Assembly (NCBI GenBank): GCA_015709315.1
Contig: JACCQI010000007.1
Span: 1-64,000 of the forward strand
Direction of reading: 5' to 3'
Length of the DNA stretch: 64,000 nucleotides
Source of the DNA: Desulfovibrionaceae bacterium
GTDB lineage: Bacteria > Desulfobacterota > Desulfovibrionia > Desulfovibrionales > Desulfovibrionaceae
Positions 21,977 to 31,242 of this stretch are shown here, in pieces (the stretch's first letter is position 1; every line of letters begins with the position of its first letter). The position numbers and the translations under genes are program-made. The notes beneath the pieces are model-generated. The model worked only from the letters and a program-made list of their open reading frames with translations. It was not told the DNA's origin and ran no database searches.

Positions 21977-23359
21977 CTACCGCTTCAAAAACTCGCGGAA
22001 GGCCAGGATGCAGGCATAGATGTCCGCCTTGCTGGCGAGTTCGAAGGGGGAATGCATGGACAACACGGGCACGCCCACGTCGATGACGTCCATGCCGTAC
22101 ACGGCCAGGAACTTGGCCACCGTGCCGCCGCCCCCGACGTCCACCTTGCCCAACTCGGACATGTGCCAGGGAACGCCCGCGTCGTCGAAGATGCGGCGCA
22201 GCCAGCCGATGAAGTCCGGGTGGGCGTCGTTGGCCCCCACCTTGCCCCTATGGCCGGTAAACTTGTTGAAGCACGGGCCGTAGCCGAGCCGGGCCGCGTT
22301 GAGCGGCTCGTACACGTCCTTGAAATCCGGGTCCATGGCAGCGGACACGTCGGCGGACAGGGCCGAACCGTTCATGAAGATCGTGGACAGCCGCGCGCCC
22401 GGCTCCCACGCCTCGGCCAGCTCTTCCATGCAGTACTCGAAGAAATAGGACTTGGCGCCCGTGGCCCCGTCCGAACCGATCTCCTCCTTGTCCCAGAAGA
22501 GCACGATCTGGGAGTATTCGGGATCGTCCTCGGCCAGCAGGGCCTCCAGGGCGCAGAACACGCTGGATCGGTCGTCCTGGCCGTAGCCGCCGATAAGCGA
22601 CTCGTCCAATCCCACGTACCGGGCCGGACCGGCCGGAACGGCCTGCATCTCGGCGCTGAAGAAGTCGGACTCGTCGATGCCGTAGCGTTTGTTCAGGATT
22701 TCGAGCACCCGCCGCTTGACCGGCTCCTTGACCTCGTCGTCGCCCTTGCCCTTGTCCGCCGGGGACTGGCCCAGGACCACGTTCAGCTTCTCGGCCTCGA
22801 ACGCCTCCTCCACCTTCTTGACCACTTCCTTGTACGCCAGGTGGGGCAGCAGGTCGGTGATGGTGAAGACCGGGTCCGCCGGGTCCTCGCCGATGCACAC
22901 GGTCACTTCCTCGCCGGACTTCTTGACCACCGTGCCGTGCAGGGCCAGGGGAATGGTCAGCCACTGGTACTTGCGGATGCCGCCGTAGTAGTGGGTCTTG
23001 GCCAGGCAGATGTCCGTGTCCTCGTAGAGCGGGCGCTGCTTGAGGTCCAGGCGGGGGCAGTCGGCGTGCGCCCCGACGAGCCGGAACCCCTCGGACAGCG
23101 GACGCCTGCCCTTGCGCGCCAGAAAGCAGGTCTTGTTGCGGTTGAAGCGATATGCCAGCGGCCCCTTGAGGCCATCCTTGAAGCCCGCCTTTTCCACGCG
23201 GCCGCGCACGTAGTCCATGACCAGGCGCTCGGTCTTGCAGCCGCTCAAAAACTGCACATAGGCGGCGGCCGCCTTGTCCATGGCCTTGCGGTCCTTGGCG
23301 GAGGCGTATGCCTCCCACGCGGACCTCGGCTCGTATTCGAGATTCGTCTTCTTGCTCAT
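21977..23359 (-). CDS. M18-family aminopeptidase
   Basis: 460 residues, zinc metallopeptidase of family M18 (aspartyl aminopeptidase type, cytoplasmic). Metal-site segments are visible: VGAHADCPRLDLK (first His), YGQDDRSSVFCALEALL (bridging Asp), FWDKEEIGSDGATGAKS (Glu pair and Asp) and PVLSMHSPFELASKAD (last His). The length fits the family. It is the third gene of a folC-selA-M18 operon, its ATG lying 9 bp after the selA stop. A functional tie to selenium is not evident. Confidence 0.92.
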   Translation of the reverse strand: MSKKTNLEYEPRSAWEAYASAKDRKAMDKAAAAYVQFLSGCKTERLVMDYVRGRVEKAGFKDGLKGPLAYRFNRNKTCFLARKGRRPLSEGFRLVGAHADCPRLDLKQRPLYEDTDICLAKTHYYGGIRKYQWLTIPLALHGTVVKKSGEEVTVCIGEDPADPVFTITDLLPHLAYKEVVKKVEEAFEAEKLNVVLGQSPADKGKGDDEVKEPVKRRVLEILNKRYGIDESDFFSAEMQAVPAGPARYVGLDESLIGGYGQDDRSSVFCALEALLAEDDPEYSQIVLFWDKEEIGSDGATGAKSYFFEYCMEELAEAWEPGARLSTIFMNGSALSADVSAAMDPDFKDVYEPLNAARLGYGPCFNKFTGHRGKVGANDAHPDFIGWLRRIFDDAGVPWHMSELGKVDVGGGGTVAKFLAVYGMDVIDVGVPVLSMHSPFELASKADIYACILAFREFLKR

Positions 23360-23368
23360 ATGTCTTCC

Positions 23369-24778
23369 TTATTTTCGCGCCAGGGCGGACACGGCCTGGG
23401 CCAGGGAGTCCGCCGCCAGCTTGAGTTCCGTTGAATTGAGGGTGCGCGGGTCCAGGAGAAACACGCCGTCCTCGATACGCGCCACCAGAGGCGGGTCGGT
23501 CTTGAGCAGCGCGTCGCGCAGGTCGTCGGCGGCGATGGACTCGACCGCCACGGTGACCACGGTGCCGGGCAGGTCGTATTCGGGAAAGGCGCCGCCGCCC
23601 ACGCGGGACACGCCCTTGTGCATGGCCACCGCCGCCTTGCCGCCCAGCCGGACGCGGATGGCGTCGGCCAGCCTGCGGGCCTTGGACTTGAGCGCCTCCT
23701 GGGAGGCGGTGACCATCTTGAGCGTGGGCACCTGCTGCCGGGCCTCGTCCATGTCGAGGTACAGGCGCAGGGTCGCCTCCAGGGCGGCCAGGGTCATCTT
23801 GTCGATGCGCATGGCCCGGTTGACCGGATTCTTCTTGATGCGGTCGATATATTCCCGGCGGCCAACGATGACGCCCGCCTGGGGTCCGCCGAGCACCTTG
23901 TCGCCGGAAAAGGAAACCACGTCCGCGCCCTGGGCCACCACCTGCTGGACCGTGGGTTCGCCGAGCAGCCCCTCTCCCTCCAAAGCGTAGAGGGTGCCGC
24001 TGCCCAGGTCCTCGATGACCGGCAGGCCGTATTTGTCGCCCAAGGCGCGCATCTGGGCCAGGGTGACCTCGCTGGTGAAGCCGACCACCCGGAAATTCGA
24101 GGTATGGACCCGCATGAGCGCGCCCGTATCGTCGCCGATGGCGTTTTCAAAGTCGTGGATGTGGGTCCGATTGGTGGCCCCGACCTCGCGCAGCACGGCC
24201 CCGGACTTGGCCATGACGTCCGGGATGCGGAAGGAGCCGCCTATCTCCACCAACTGGCCGCGCGAGACAATGACCTCGCGTCCCCTGGCCAGGGTTTCGA
24301 GCATGATGAACACGGCGGCCGCGTTGTTGTTGACCACCATGGCCGCCTCGGCCCCGGTGATCTCGCAAAGGATGCCCTCCACGTGGGAGTAACGGCTGCC
24401 CCGCTTGCCCGTCTTGAGGTCGAACTCGCAGTTGGAATAATGGCCGCACGCCTCGGCCACGGCCTCGATGGCGGACTTGGCCAGCAGCGAGCGCCCCAGA
24501 TTGGTGTGGATGACCACGCCGGTGGCGTTGAGCACCCGCCGGAAATGGGGACGCGCACCGGCCCGGACAAAGGCGGCCAGACGCGGCAGAAGCGCGGCGA
24601 GCTCAAGCTGGGCGGGTTCGGTCAGGAGTCCGGACCGGACCTCCTCGCGGCAGACGTCGAGAAAATCGTTGACCAGCCCCTTGACCAGCGGCCGGGGCAG
24701 GGAATCGAACTCCCCGGCCGCCGCCAGGGAGGACAGCACGGAATCCACGGAAGGAAGATGCCTGAATAATGCGCTCAT
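23369..24778 (-). CDS. selA: L-seryl-tRNA(Sec) selenium transferase SelA
   Basis: PLP enzyme that converts Ser-tRNA(Sec) to Sec-tRNA(Sec) using selenophosphate. 469 residues, normal length. Motifs: RRVLNATGVVIHTNLGRS (about 80-97), AAMVVNNNAAAV, and the PLP lysine in VSFSGDKVLGGPQAG. The start at 24778 (MSALFRHLPSVDSV) follows GGGGAAC. It lies 13 bp after the folC stop and 9 bp before the aminopeptidase. selD and selC are not seen in this window. Confidence 0.97.
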   Translation of the reverse strand: MSALFRHLPSVDSVLSSLAAAGEFDSLPRPLVKGLVNDFLDVCREEVRSGLLTEPAQLELAALLPRLAAFVRAGARPHFRRVLNATGVVIHTNLGRSLLAKSAIEAVAEACGHYSNCEFDLKTGKRGSRYSHVEGILCEITGAEAAMVVNNNAAAVFIMLETLARGREVIVSRGQLVEIGGSFRIPDVMAKSGAVLREVGATNRTHIHDFENAIGDDTGALMRVHTSNFRVVGFTSEVTLAQMRALGDKYGLPVIEDLGSGTLYALEGEGLLGEPTVQQVVAQGADVVSFSGDKVLGGPQAGVIVGRREYIDRIKKNPVNRAMRIDKMTLAALEATLRLYLDMDEARQQVPTLKMVTASQEALKSKARRLADAIRVRLGGKAAVAMHKGVSRVGGGAFPEYDLPGTVVTVAVESIAADDLRDALLKTDPPLVARIEDGVFLLDPRTLNSTELKLAADSLAQAVSALARK

Positions 24779-24791
24779 GATGTTCCCCGTA

Positions 24792-26009
24792 TCAGATGGT
24801 GAGAAAATGCGGATACAAGGTATAGAAGTCCGCCAGCAAATACAAGGACCCGCAGACAAGTGTCGGAGATGGATGGTTCGACCCCGCCTCCAAAGCCGCT
24901 TCGAGGGAATCCAGCACGACGGTTCGCTCGCCCAGGACGGCGGCCAGGGTCCCGGTCGGACAGGCCCGGTCGTACTCCATGGGAACCGCCAGGATCGGGC
25001 CGTCGGTCAGCTCGCGGACCAGCGGGGCCATGGTGTCCAGGTCCTTGTCAGCCATGCAGGAAAAAATCACGCAGCCCGGCCTGATGTCCGAGTCCCGCAG
25101 GGCGGCGGCCAGGGCCGTGAGCGCATGCGGGTTGTGCGCCCCGTCCAGGATGACCTCGCGCCCGCCGATGCATGTCCGCTGGAATCGGCCGGGAAGAAAG
25201 GCGCTTTCCAGCCCGAATATCTCGGTCTCGACCTGGCTGCGGATGCCGTGCCCGGCCGCGAACCAATGCCAGCCCGCCAGGGCGAGCCGGGCGTTGACCG
25301 CCTGGTGGATGCCCGAAAGCCCCAGCCGGGCGGCCGAAACCGGCTCGGCCATGTCCACGGAATACATGAGCCGCGCGCCCACGGCCTCGGCCCTGTCCTG
25401 CAGCTCGATCAGGGCGGCCGGGTCCTGGGGGCCGGTCACGCCGCAGCCGCCGGTGTGCAGCGCACCGGCCTTGTCGCGGGCGATGGCGGACAGGGTGCGT
25501 CCCAGGTGCGCCTCGTGGTCCATGCCGATGGGCGTGAACAGGGTCAGCTCCGGGGCGAAGACGTTGGTGGCGTCGAACCGCCCGCCCAGCCCGGCCTCCA
25601 TGACGGCCACGTCCACGCGCGCCCGCCCGAAGGCCAGCATGGCCAGGCAGGTCTGGAACTCGAAATAGGTCAGCGCCTCGCTGCCGGGCACGGACAGGAT
25701 GTCGTTGGCCAGCGCGAGCCACTCCCGTTCGGAGAGCATGGCCCGGTTGACCTGCACGCGTTCCCGCATGGTCAGGAAATGGGGCGAGCCGAACAGCCCG
25801 ACCTTGAGTCCATGAGCGCGGGCCAGGGAGGCGAAAAACGCGGCGGTGGACCCCTTGCCGTTGGTGCCGACGACGTGGACCACGGGCAGGTCCGGGATGG
25901 CGCGCCTTTCCCAGAACCGTTCCATGCGCCCGAGGTTCAAATCCATATGAAAAAGGCCCAACCCGTCCAGGTAGGCCGATACTTGCTCGAATCGCTTCAT
26001 CGGTTTCAT
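24792..26009 (-). CDS. folC: Folylpolyglutamate/dihydrofolate synthase FolC
   Basis: Mur-ligase-like ATP enzyme that joins glutamate to dihydropteroate or folates. 405 residues. P-loop VVGTNGKGSTAAFF at about 44-57, then SPHFLTMRERVQVN, the Mg/ATP segment EAGLGGRFDATN, and LDGAHNPHALTALAAAL in the C-terminal domain. First gene of the folC-selA-M18 operon; its promoter must lie in 26010-26200, which it shares divergently with the FapA-like gene. Confidence 0.95.
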   Translation of the reverse strand: MKPMKRFEQVSAYLDGLGLFHMDLNLGRMERFWERRAIPDLPVVHVVGTNGKGSTAAFFASLARAHGLKVGLFGSPHFLTMRERVQVNRAMLSEREWLALANDILSVPGSEALTYFEFQTCLAMLAFGRARVDVAVMEAGLGGRFDATNVFAPELTLFTPIGMDHEAHLGRTLSAIARDKAGALHTGGCGVTGPQDPAALIELQDRAEAVGARLMYSVDMAEPVSAARLGLSGIHQAVNARLALAGWHWFAAGHGIRSQVETEIFGLESAFLPGRFQRTCIGGREVILDGAHNPHALTALAAALRDSDIRPGCVIFSCMADKDLDTMAPLVRELTDGPILAVPMEYDRACPTGTLAAVLGERTVVLDSLEAALEAGSNHPSPTLVCGSLYLLADFYTLYPHFLTI

Positions 26010-26201
26010 CCCGACATTCTATCAGGAAACCCGGACGGATGAAACACCCGGCAGACGGTCCCGGCCGCCCATCCGGGCACTCCGCAACAAGCCGCCATGA
26101 AAGGAATATTCGGATATCATTGACCAAAATACGATTATCTGACAACAATCGCGGAAAAGATATTTCCGGTGCCCCGCAGACAACGCCAAGGAGACCTCAG
26201 G

Positions 26202-27839
26202 ATGCCCTCCGCACGCGACGAAACCCGCTGCCCCCTGACCGCAGACAACATCACCCTCATTGGTGACATTACGCTCCCCGCCGCTCCCGGAACGCCCTTC
26301 GCCAATCTCAACAAGGACGGACTGCCCGCCGACGTGGCCCCCGGCATGGGGTCGGAAATCGAGTATCCCGGTTCGTTCCTGGTCTGCGACGCGGAAGCGG
26401 GCACCGTTACCGCCACCACCGTGGGCATGGTCTCGGCCACGGACAAGGGGCTGGACATCGTCCCGCTCTGGACCGTGTCCGAGGACCGCATGTCCATGAC
26501 CATGACCTTTTATCCCAAGGACTGCTTCGGCAATCCCATCTCCGACGACAAATACCGCAGCTGGCTGCCCGAGGGCAGCCGGGGCGTGGACAACGACGCC
26601 CTGGACGCGGCCGTGGCCAAGGCCAAGAAGACCGACGCGCCGGTCGAGGACGTCCTCATCGCCCAGGGCGTCCCGCCCGTGAACGGACGGGACGGCAGAG
26701 TCAAACTCAGCTTCGACGGCGGCGACGGCGTCGGCACCAGGCTGGAGAACGGCAGCATCAACTTTCGGGAGCGGGGCAACATGTCCTGCGTGGCCGAGGG
26801 CGACCATGTGGCCTCCCTGATCCCGCCCACGTCCGGCAGGCCGGGCTTCGACGTCCTGGGCGGGGAACTGCCCGCCAAGGACGGCAAGCCCAAGGAACTC
26901 AAAAGCGGAAGCGGCGTGACCTCGACGGGCCTGAAGGGAAGCACCATCGTCTACAAGGCCACCATGACCGGCATGATCGTCTACAAGGAGAATTCCCTTT
27001 CCGTGTCCGACGTGCTGGAAATCGATTCGGACGTGGACCTGTCCTCGGGCAACGTGCATGTGGAAAAGGGGTCCATCATCATCAAGGGCACGGTGACCAC
27101 GGGCGCGGAGGTCACGGCCGAGGACAACGTCCAGGTGGACGTGGTAGTGGAAAACGCCACCATCCGGGCCGGCAACGACGTCAATGTGGGCGGCGGCGTG
27201 CTCATGGACGAGGGCGGCCTGATCGAGGCGGGCGGCACGGTGGCGGCCAAATTCTTCCGCAACGCCACCATCCGCGCCGGTGGCGACGTGATCGCCGAGG
27301 TGGACTTCGTCAACTGCGACATCGTGGCCGGGGGCCAGATCGTGGCCGAGTCCAGCAAGGGCGTCGTCAACGGCGGCGACTACGTCTGCCGCGGAATGAA
27401 CGCCTACGAGGTGGGCACCGACGTGGGGTCCAAGACGAACGTCACCCTGACCATCCCCGGCGAGGCGGACGACGATCTCGACGGCAAGAGGCAGGCGCTC
27501 AAGAACCGGAGAATCGAGCTGGAAAAGTACATCGGCACCGACGACGTGGCCGCGACCCTGCTCATGGCCCCCAAGGAGGACCGGGCCATCCTGGCGGAAC
27601 TCTTCAAGGTCAAGGCCCTGCTCGGCTCCAGGATGCGGGCCATCGACGAGGAAAAGGCCGCCCGGCTCGTCGCTCGCGGCAAAAAACTGGCCAGGATCAA
27701 CATCACGGCGCGGAAGACGGCCCACGCGGGCGTGACGATCAGGATCGGGGACCGGACCACCACGCTCAAGAAGCCCGTGCAGGCTTCCAAATTTCACTGG
27801 GACCCGGAACAAGGCGACATCACCACTTCCGGCCTCTAG
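26202..27839 (+). CDS. FapA-family (DUF342) protein
   Basis: 545 residues. N-terminal FapA segment (about 100-270, with IAQGVPPVNGRDG and YKATMTGMIVYKENSLSV), then a right-handed beta-helix of repeated V-x-G-N/G motifs (about 265-410: GSIIIKGTVTTGAEVTAEDNVQVDVVVENATIRAGNDVNVGG), then a coiled coil (about 430-510). The family was named for flagellar assembly in Vibrio and is also linked to polar or cell-envelope organisation; no flagellar genes are nearby. ATG at 26202 has AAGGAG 8 nt upstream. The REC/HD-like gene follows after 12 bp, so they are co-transcribed. Confidence 0.88.
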   Translation: MPSARDETRCPLTADNITLIGDITLPAAPGTPFANLNKDGLPADVAPGMGSEIEYPGSFLVCDAEAGTVTATTVGMVSATDKGLDIVPLWTVSEDRMSMTMTFYPKDCFGNPISDDKYRSWLPEGSRGVDNDALDAAVAKAKKTDAPVEDVLIAQGVPPVNGRDGRVKLSFDGGDGVGTRLENGSINFRERGNMSCVAEGDHVASLIPPTSGRPGFDVLGGELPAKDGKPKELKSGSGVTSTGLKGSTIVYKATMTGMIVYKENSLSVSDVLEIDSDVDLSSGNVHVEKGSIIIKGTVTTGAEVTAEDNVQVDVVVENATIRAGNDVNVGGGVLMDEGGLIEAGGTVAAKFFRNATIRAGGDVIAEVDFVNCDIVAGGQIVAESSKGVVNGGDYVCRGMNAYEVGTDVGSKTNVTLTIPGEADDDLDGKRQALKNRRIELEKYIGTDDVAATLLMAPKEDRAILAELFKVKALLGSRMRAIDEEKAARLVARGKKLARINITARKTAHAGVTIRIGDRTTTLKKPVQASKFHWDPEQGDITTSGL

Positions 27840-27851
27840 GCAAGGAATATT

Positions 27852-28994
27852 ATGGCGCTTCCGAGAATCATACTGACCACCACGGACAAGGCATTCGCCA
27901 AGACGGCCAAGAACGCCCTGGGCGGGGCCGTCGTCCTGAGCATGACCGACAGCGGCGAAAAGGCGCTCAAGGCCCTGGACGGAAACCACGCCTTCACGAC
28001 GGTCATCTCCGACATGGCCCTCTCGGGCATGGACGGCCGCGCATTCCTGGCCGCCGTCAAGGAGAAGCACCCCCGGATCGCGCGCATCGCCGTCATCGAC
28101 GCCCCCGAATTCGAGCAGGCCGCGGAGCTGATAAACGCCGCAGGCATTTCCCGGCTGCTTACCAAGCCCTGCGATCCCCAAAAGCTGGTCGCGGCCGTGG
28201 CCGACTCGATCTCCCGGCACAGGCGGGAAAAGGCCGAGTCCAAGGCCATGAAAAGCATGCTCATCGGCTGCGTGAAGATGCTGGTGGACCTCATGGAGCT
28301 GACCCACCCCGAAGCCGTGAGCCGCAGCAAGCGCATCCTCCGCCAAGCCCAGGATATCAACCGGGAACTCAAGGCCATGTCCCCCCAATATCTGGACATG
28401 GCCGTCCTCCTCTCCCACATCGGCTGCATGGGACTGCCCAAGGACCTGCTCCATAAGGTGGAAAAAGGCAGCAACGTCACCAGGGAGGAGATGAAGCTCT
28501 TCCGCTCCCACCCGGAAATCGCCTCCCGGCTCCTGGGCAACATCCCGCGTATGGGCAAGATGGCCGAGATCGTCCGCCACCAGAACACGCCCTTCTCGCA
28601 AAAGCCGCCGCTGGGGGCGCGCATCCTCAAGGTCTGCATCGACGTGGACCAGATCAGGACGAGAAAGGGCAGCGCCGCAAAGGCCCTGGCGCAGATGCGG
28701 AAACGGCCCGACATCTACGACCCGGCCGTGGTCAAGGCCATGGCCTTTCACCTGGAGGAAAACCAAAAGGCCCAGTGCGCCCCGATCACCGTGGCCGACC
28801 TGAAGCCGGGCATGGTCATGCGGCAGGACATGGTCACCCGTGACGGCGCCATCCTCCTGCACAAGGGCGAACCCCTCAGCGAGGCGTCGTGCATCCGGCT
28901 CCAGACATTCCACGACCTGTTGCAGATCAGGGCCCCCCTCTACGCAGTCCTGCCCGGCGGCAAGACCTGCACGCTCCCGTCAAAGGAAGAATGA
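27852..28994 (+). CDS. Response regulator with degenerate HD-GYP-like output
   Basis: 380 residues. The N-terminal receiver domain (about 1-125) has the phosphoacceptor region TVISDMALSGMDG and a KPCD switch segment but a poor acidic pocket (LTTTD). Residues 150-300 are alignable in pattern to an HD-GYP domain, yet the metal motif HDIGKxxIP reads SHIGCMGLP and the later HH reads HQN, so phosphodiesterase activity is unlikely. A C-terminal stretch (ITVADLKPGMVMRQDMVTRDGAILLHKGEPLS) is typical of HD/HDOD regulators. Encoded directly behind the FapA-like gene; perhaps an allosteric partner of it. Confidence 0.8.
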   Translation: MALPRIILTTTDKAFAKTAKNALGGAVVLSMTDSGEKALKALDGNHAFTTVISDMALSGMDGRAFLAAVKEKHPRIARIAVIDAPEFEQAAELINAAGISRLLTKPCDPQKLVAAVADSISRHRREKAESKAMKSMLIGCVKMLVDLMELTHPEAVSRSKRILRQAQDINRELKAMSPQYLDMAVLLSHIGCMGLPKDLLHKVEKGSNVTREEMKLFRSHPEIASRLLGNIPRMGKMAEIVRHQNTPFSQKPPLGARILKVCIDVDQIRTRKGSAAKALAQMRKRPDIYDPAVVKAMAFHLEENQKAQCAPITVADLKPGMVMRQDMVTRDGAILLHKGEPLSEASCIRLQTFHDLLQIRAPLYAVLPGGKTCTLPSKEE

Positions 28995-29001
28995 CGGCGC
29001 G

Positions 29002-29910
29002 CTAGAAGACCGTCAGCAACCTGTGCCACACGGGCAAAGTCAGGAAGGACAACGGAATCCCCACCCCGAGCATGGCCGCGGCCAGGGACGGACGCGTCCC
29101 GTAGGCCATGGCGATGATGCCCCCGGTGACCATGGGTCCCATGGCGGACTCGAAGACCGTCACGCGGGCCGCCATGTCCGTGGCCCCCAGCACGTGCAGG
29201 TAGAGCGCGTATATGACGAGCGGGGCCAGGACGAGCTTGAAGCCGATCCCCAGAAGCAGGTCCCGGGCATGGGACCGGATGGCCCCGAAGCGCAGGGTCA
29301 GCCCCACCGACAGCAACGCCAGCGGGCTGAGGGTCCCGCCCATGCGCTGCAGGACGGAAACGAACCAGCCCGGATAATCCACGGGCTGGAGGGCGAACCC
29401 GACGACGATGGAAACGAGCGGCGGAAACAGGAGCACCCTGCGGGCCAGGGTCCCGGCCCCAACCCTTTCGCCGGACGCCCAGGCCGCCAGGATGATGCCG
29501 GGCACGGCCAGGGCCATGAACGTCCCGGCCGTGTCGCAGAGCATGCCCACGCCCAGGTACTCGGGGCCGAAAAAAGCCTCGATCATGGGCAGGCCCACAA
29601 AAGAGGTGTTGCCCAGCCCGGCGGTCAGCACCAGGCAGACGCGGGTCTTGCGGTCCATGCCGGGTAGCCGCCTGAGCAGGACGAGAAAAAGTAGGCAGCC
29701 GAGCCCGAAGACGATCCAGGCCATGGCGGCGGGCAGGATCAGCTCCGGCCCGACGGGCAGGTCGTGGGCGTAGAGAATGGCCAGGGCGGGCAGGGACATA
29801 TGAATGATGACCGCATTGATGGCCGCCGGGGCCTTTTCATCGACCGCGCCGCCAAGCCGCAGGCCGATGCCCAGCAGGAAACAGACGATCAACAACAAAA
29901 AATTATCCAT
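29002..29910 (-). CDS. AEC-family (auxin efflux carrier-like) transporter
   Basis: 302 residues, about ten membrane helices. The N-terminal half FLLGIGLRLGGAVDEKAPAAINAVIIHMSLPALAILY and the central TAGLGNTSFVGLPMIEAFFG are hallmarks of the AEC (PF03547) family, which exports or imports organic acids and other small molecules by secondary transport. The start at 29910 follows GGAGGGGG. It converges on the REC/HD-like gene with only 7 bp between the stops. The substrate cannot be told from the sequence. Confidence 0.9.
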   Translation of the reverse strand: MDNFLLLIVCFLLGIGLRLGGAVDEKAPAAINAVIIHMSLPALAILYAHDLPVGPELILPAAMAWIVFGLGCLLFLVLLRRLPGMDRKTRVCLVLTAGLGNTSFVGLPMIEAFFGPEYLGVGMLCDTAGTFMALAVPGIILAAWASGERVGAGTLARRVLLFPPLVSIVVGFALQPVDYPGWFVSVLQRMGGTLSPLALLSVGLTLRFGAIRSHARDLLLGIGFKLVLAPLVIYALYLHVLGATDMAARVTVFESAMGPMVTGGIIAMAYGTRPSLAAAMLGVGIPLSFLTLPVWHRLLTVF

Positions 29911-30166
29911 ATTCCCCCTCCGTTGGAGCGGAAACAACATAGTGTTTTTCCACGACAATCTCAAGCCGCCCGGGCCTTGGCGGCGACCTCGACCCATGAA
30001 TGTGAAAATAATGGGAAAAAATGCTTGCCAACGACCTTTGGCATCTATATAACTCTTTCTCGCCTGAACGTGCCGAGGCGGAGGCGAATTATCGTTCCCA
30101 AAAAACGATGGACATTCTCTCCTTAAGATGGCATAATTACTTGAGTTCATTAAAAGAATTTTAAAT

Positions 30167-30253
30167 GCCCGAATGGCGGAACTGGTAGACGCGCATGGTT
30201 CAGGACCATGTTCCCTCACGGGAGTGGAGGTTCGATTCCTCTTTCGGGCACCA
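30167..30253 (+). tRNA. tRNA-Leu (CAG anticodon)
   Basis: 87-nt class II tRNA: acceptor GCCCGAA with TTCGGGC, anticodon loop TTCAGGA (CAG), long variable arm TGTTCCCTCACGGGAGT, T-arm GGAGGTTCGATTCCTC, encoded CCA. Directly followed by a long palindrome that serves as terminator. Confidence 0.97.
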
Positions 30254-30255
30254 CG

Positions 30256-30297
30256 AATGAAAAAGCCCCCATCCATATGGATGGGGGCTTTTTCATT
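30256..30297 (+). terminator. 42-bp perfect palindrome after tRNA-Leu
   Basis: Arms of 21 bp (AATGAAAAAGCCCCCATCCAT and its exact reverse complement) with no spacer, beginning 3 bp after the tRNA. The transcript would fold into a GC-rich stem followed by TTTTTCATT. The symmetric design would also terminate minus-strand transcription. Confidence 0.85.
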
Positions 30298-30462
30298 GAT
30301 TTCCCGCTTAGATGCACGAATACGCGCCCGTCCGGCCGCTCCAGGTGCGAAGGACTTGCCCATAAAGCCCCAAAAAGGGTATGTTGCCGGTCGGGAGAGG
30401 CTCTCGGCCGCCAGGGGGGATTTTGTCCGGCCGGCCTTCTCCCCCAAACCGGGGAGGTTGTT

Positions 30463-31242
30463 TTGGGACCGAGCTTTAAGGCGGGACCGACCGCCAAGCC
30501 CGTCATACTGATTCTTGCGCTCCTTTTTCTGGTTTGCCCTCCGGCCCTTGCCGGGGACATCCTGCTGCGCATCAGCACGTCCTACGATTCCCCCCTGTCC
30601 ACGCCCAGCCAGTCGGGGATGCTGGACCGGATCATCAAGGAGGCATGCTGCCGGGTCGACGTCGGGTGCGAGATCGTCCACACCTCGACCGAACGGTCGC
30701 TGGTGGTCGTCAACCAGGGCCTCCTGGACGGCGAAATCAACCGCATCGAGGGAATGGAAAACAGCTTTCCCAATCTGGTCCGGGTCCCCGAACCCAACAT
30801 GCGGATGCATTTCGTCGCCTTTGCCACCCGGGACATCCCGATCTCCGGCTGGGACAGCATCCGGAAACTCAGGGTCGGCCTGGTCAGCGGGTGGAAGATC
30901 CTGGAGCGCAACACCGAGGGCTTTCCCCGGCTCACCAAGCTGACCAAGATCGGCAACCTGTTCCGCATGCTCGAACTGGGACGCCTGGACGTTGTCCTGT
31001 ACTCGAAGCTGAGCGGCTACGAGCAGATCCGCAACCTGGGCTACCGAGACATCCGCCACCTGTCCCCGCCGCTGTGCAGCAAGGACATGTTCCTCTATCT
31101 GCACAAGAATCATGCGGAACTGGCCGTCCCCCTGGCCGCGGCGTTGCGGGAAATGAAGCGGGACGGAACCTGGGACGCCATCGTCAAGGAAACGAGGGGT
31201 TCCCCCCACCGGGACCTCCCGCGCCCCCTTCCCGGACTCTAA
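30463..31242 (+). CDS. Periplasmic substrate-binding-like protein
   Basis: 259 residues. I place the start at TTG 30463 because GGGGAGG lies 5 nt upstream and the next residues form a signal peptide (AKPVILILALLFLVCPPALAG). The mature part resembles family-3 solute-binding domains (SBP_bac_3): DSPLSTPSQSGMLDRIIKEACCRVDVGCEIVHTSTERSL, EINRIEGMENSF, and the late YLHKNHAELAVPLAAALREMKRDGTWDAIVKE. There are no transporter genes, so it may be a sensor-type or orphan binding protein. Its stop overlaps the stop of the convergent Crp/Fnr gene by 2 bp. Confidence 0.8.
   Translation: MGPSFKAGPTAKPVILILALLFLVCPPALAGDILLRISTSYDSPLSTPSQSGMLDRIIKEACCRVDVGCEIVHTSTERSLVVVNQGLLDGEINRIEGMENSFPNLVRVPEPNMRMHFVAFATRDIPISGWDSIRKLRVGLVSGWKILERNTEGFPRLTKLTKIGNLFRMLELGRLDVVLYSKLSGYEQIRNLGYRDIRHLSPPLCSKDMFLYLHKNHAELAVPLAAALREMKRDGTWDAIVKETRGSPHRDLPRPLPGL

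Noticed and set aside
30167-30297. Short open frames across tRNA-Leu with similarity to proteins
   Set aside because: They are translations of the tRNA and of the 42-bp palindrome, not genes.
30298-30462. N-terminal coding part of the substrate-binding-like protein
   Set aside because: The frame is open but contains Arg/Cys-rich unlikely sequence running out of the tRNA; the signal peptide and GGGGAGG place the start at 30463.
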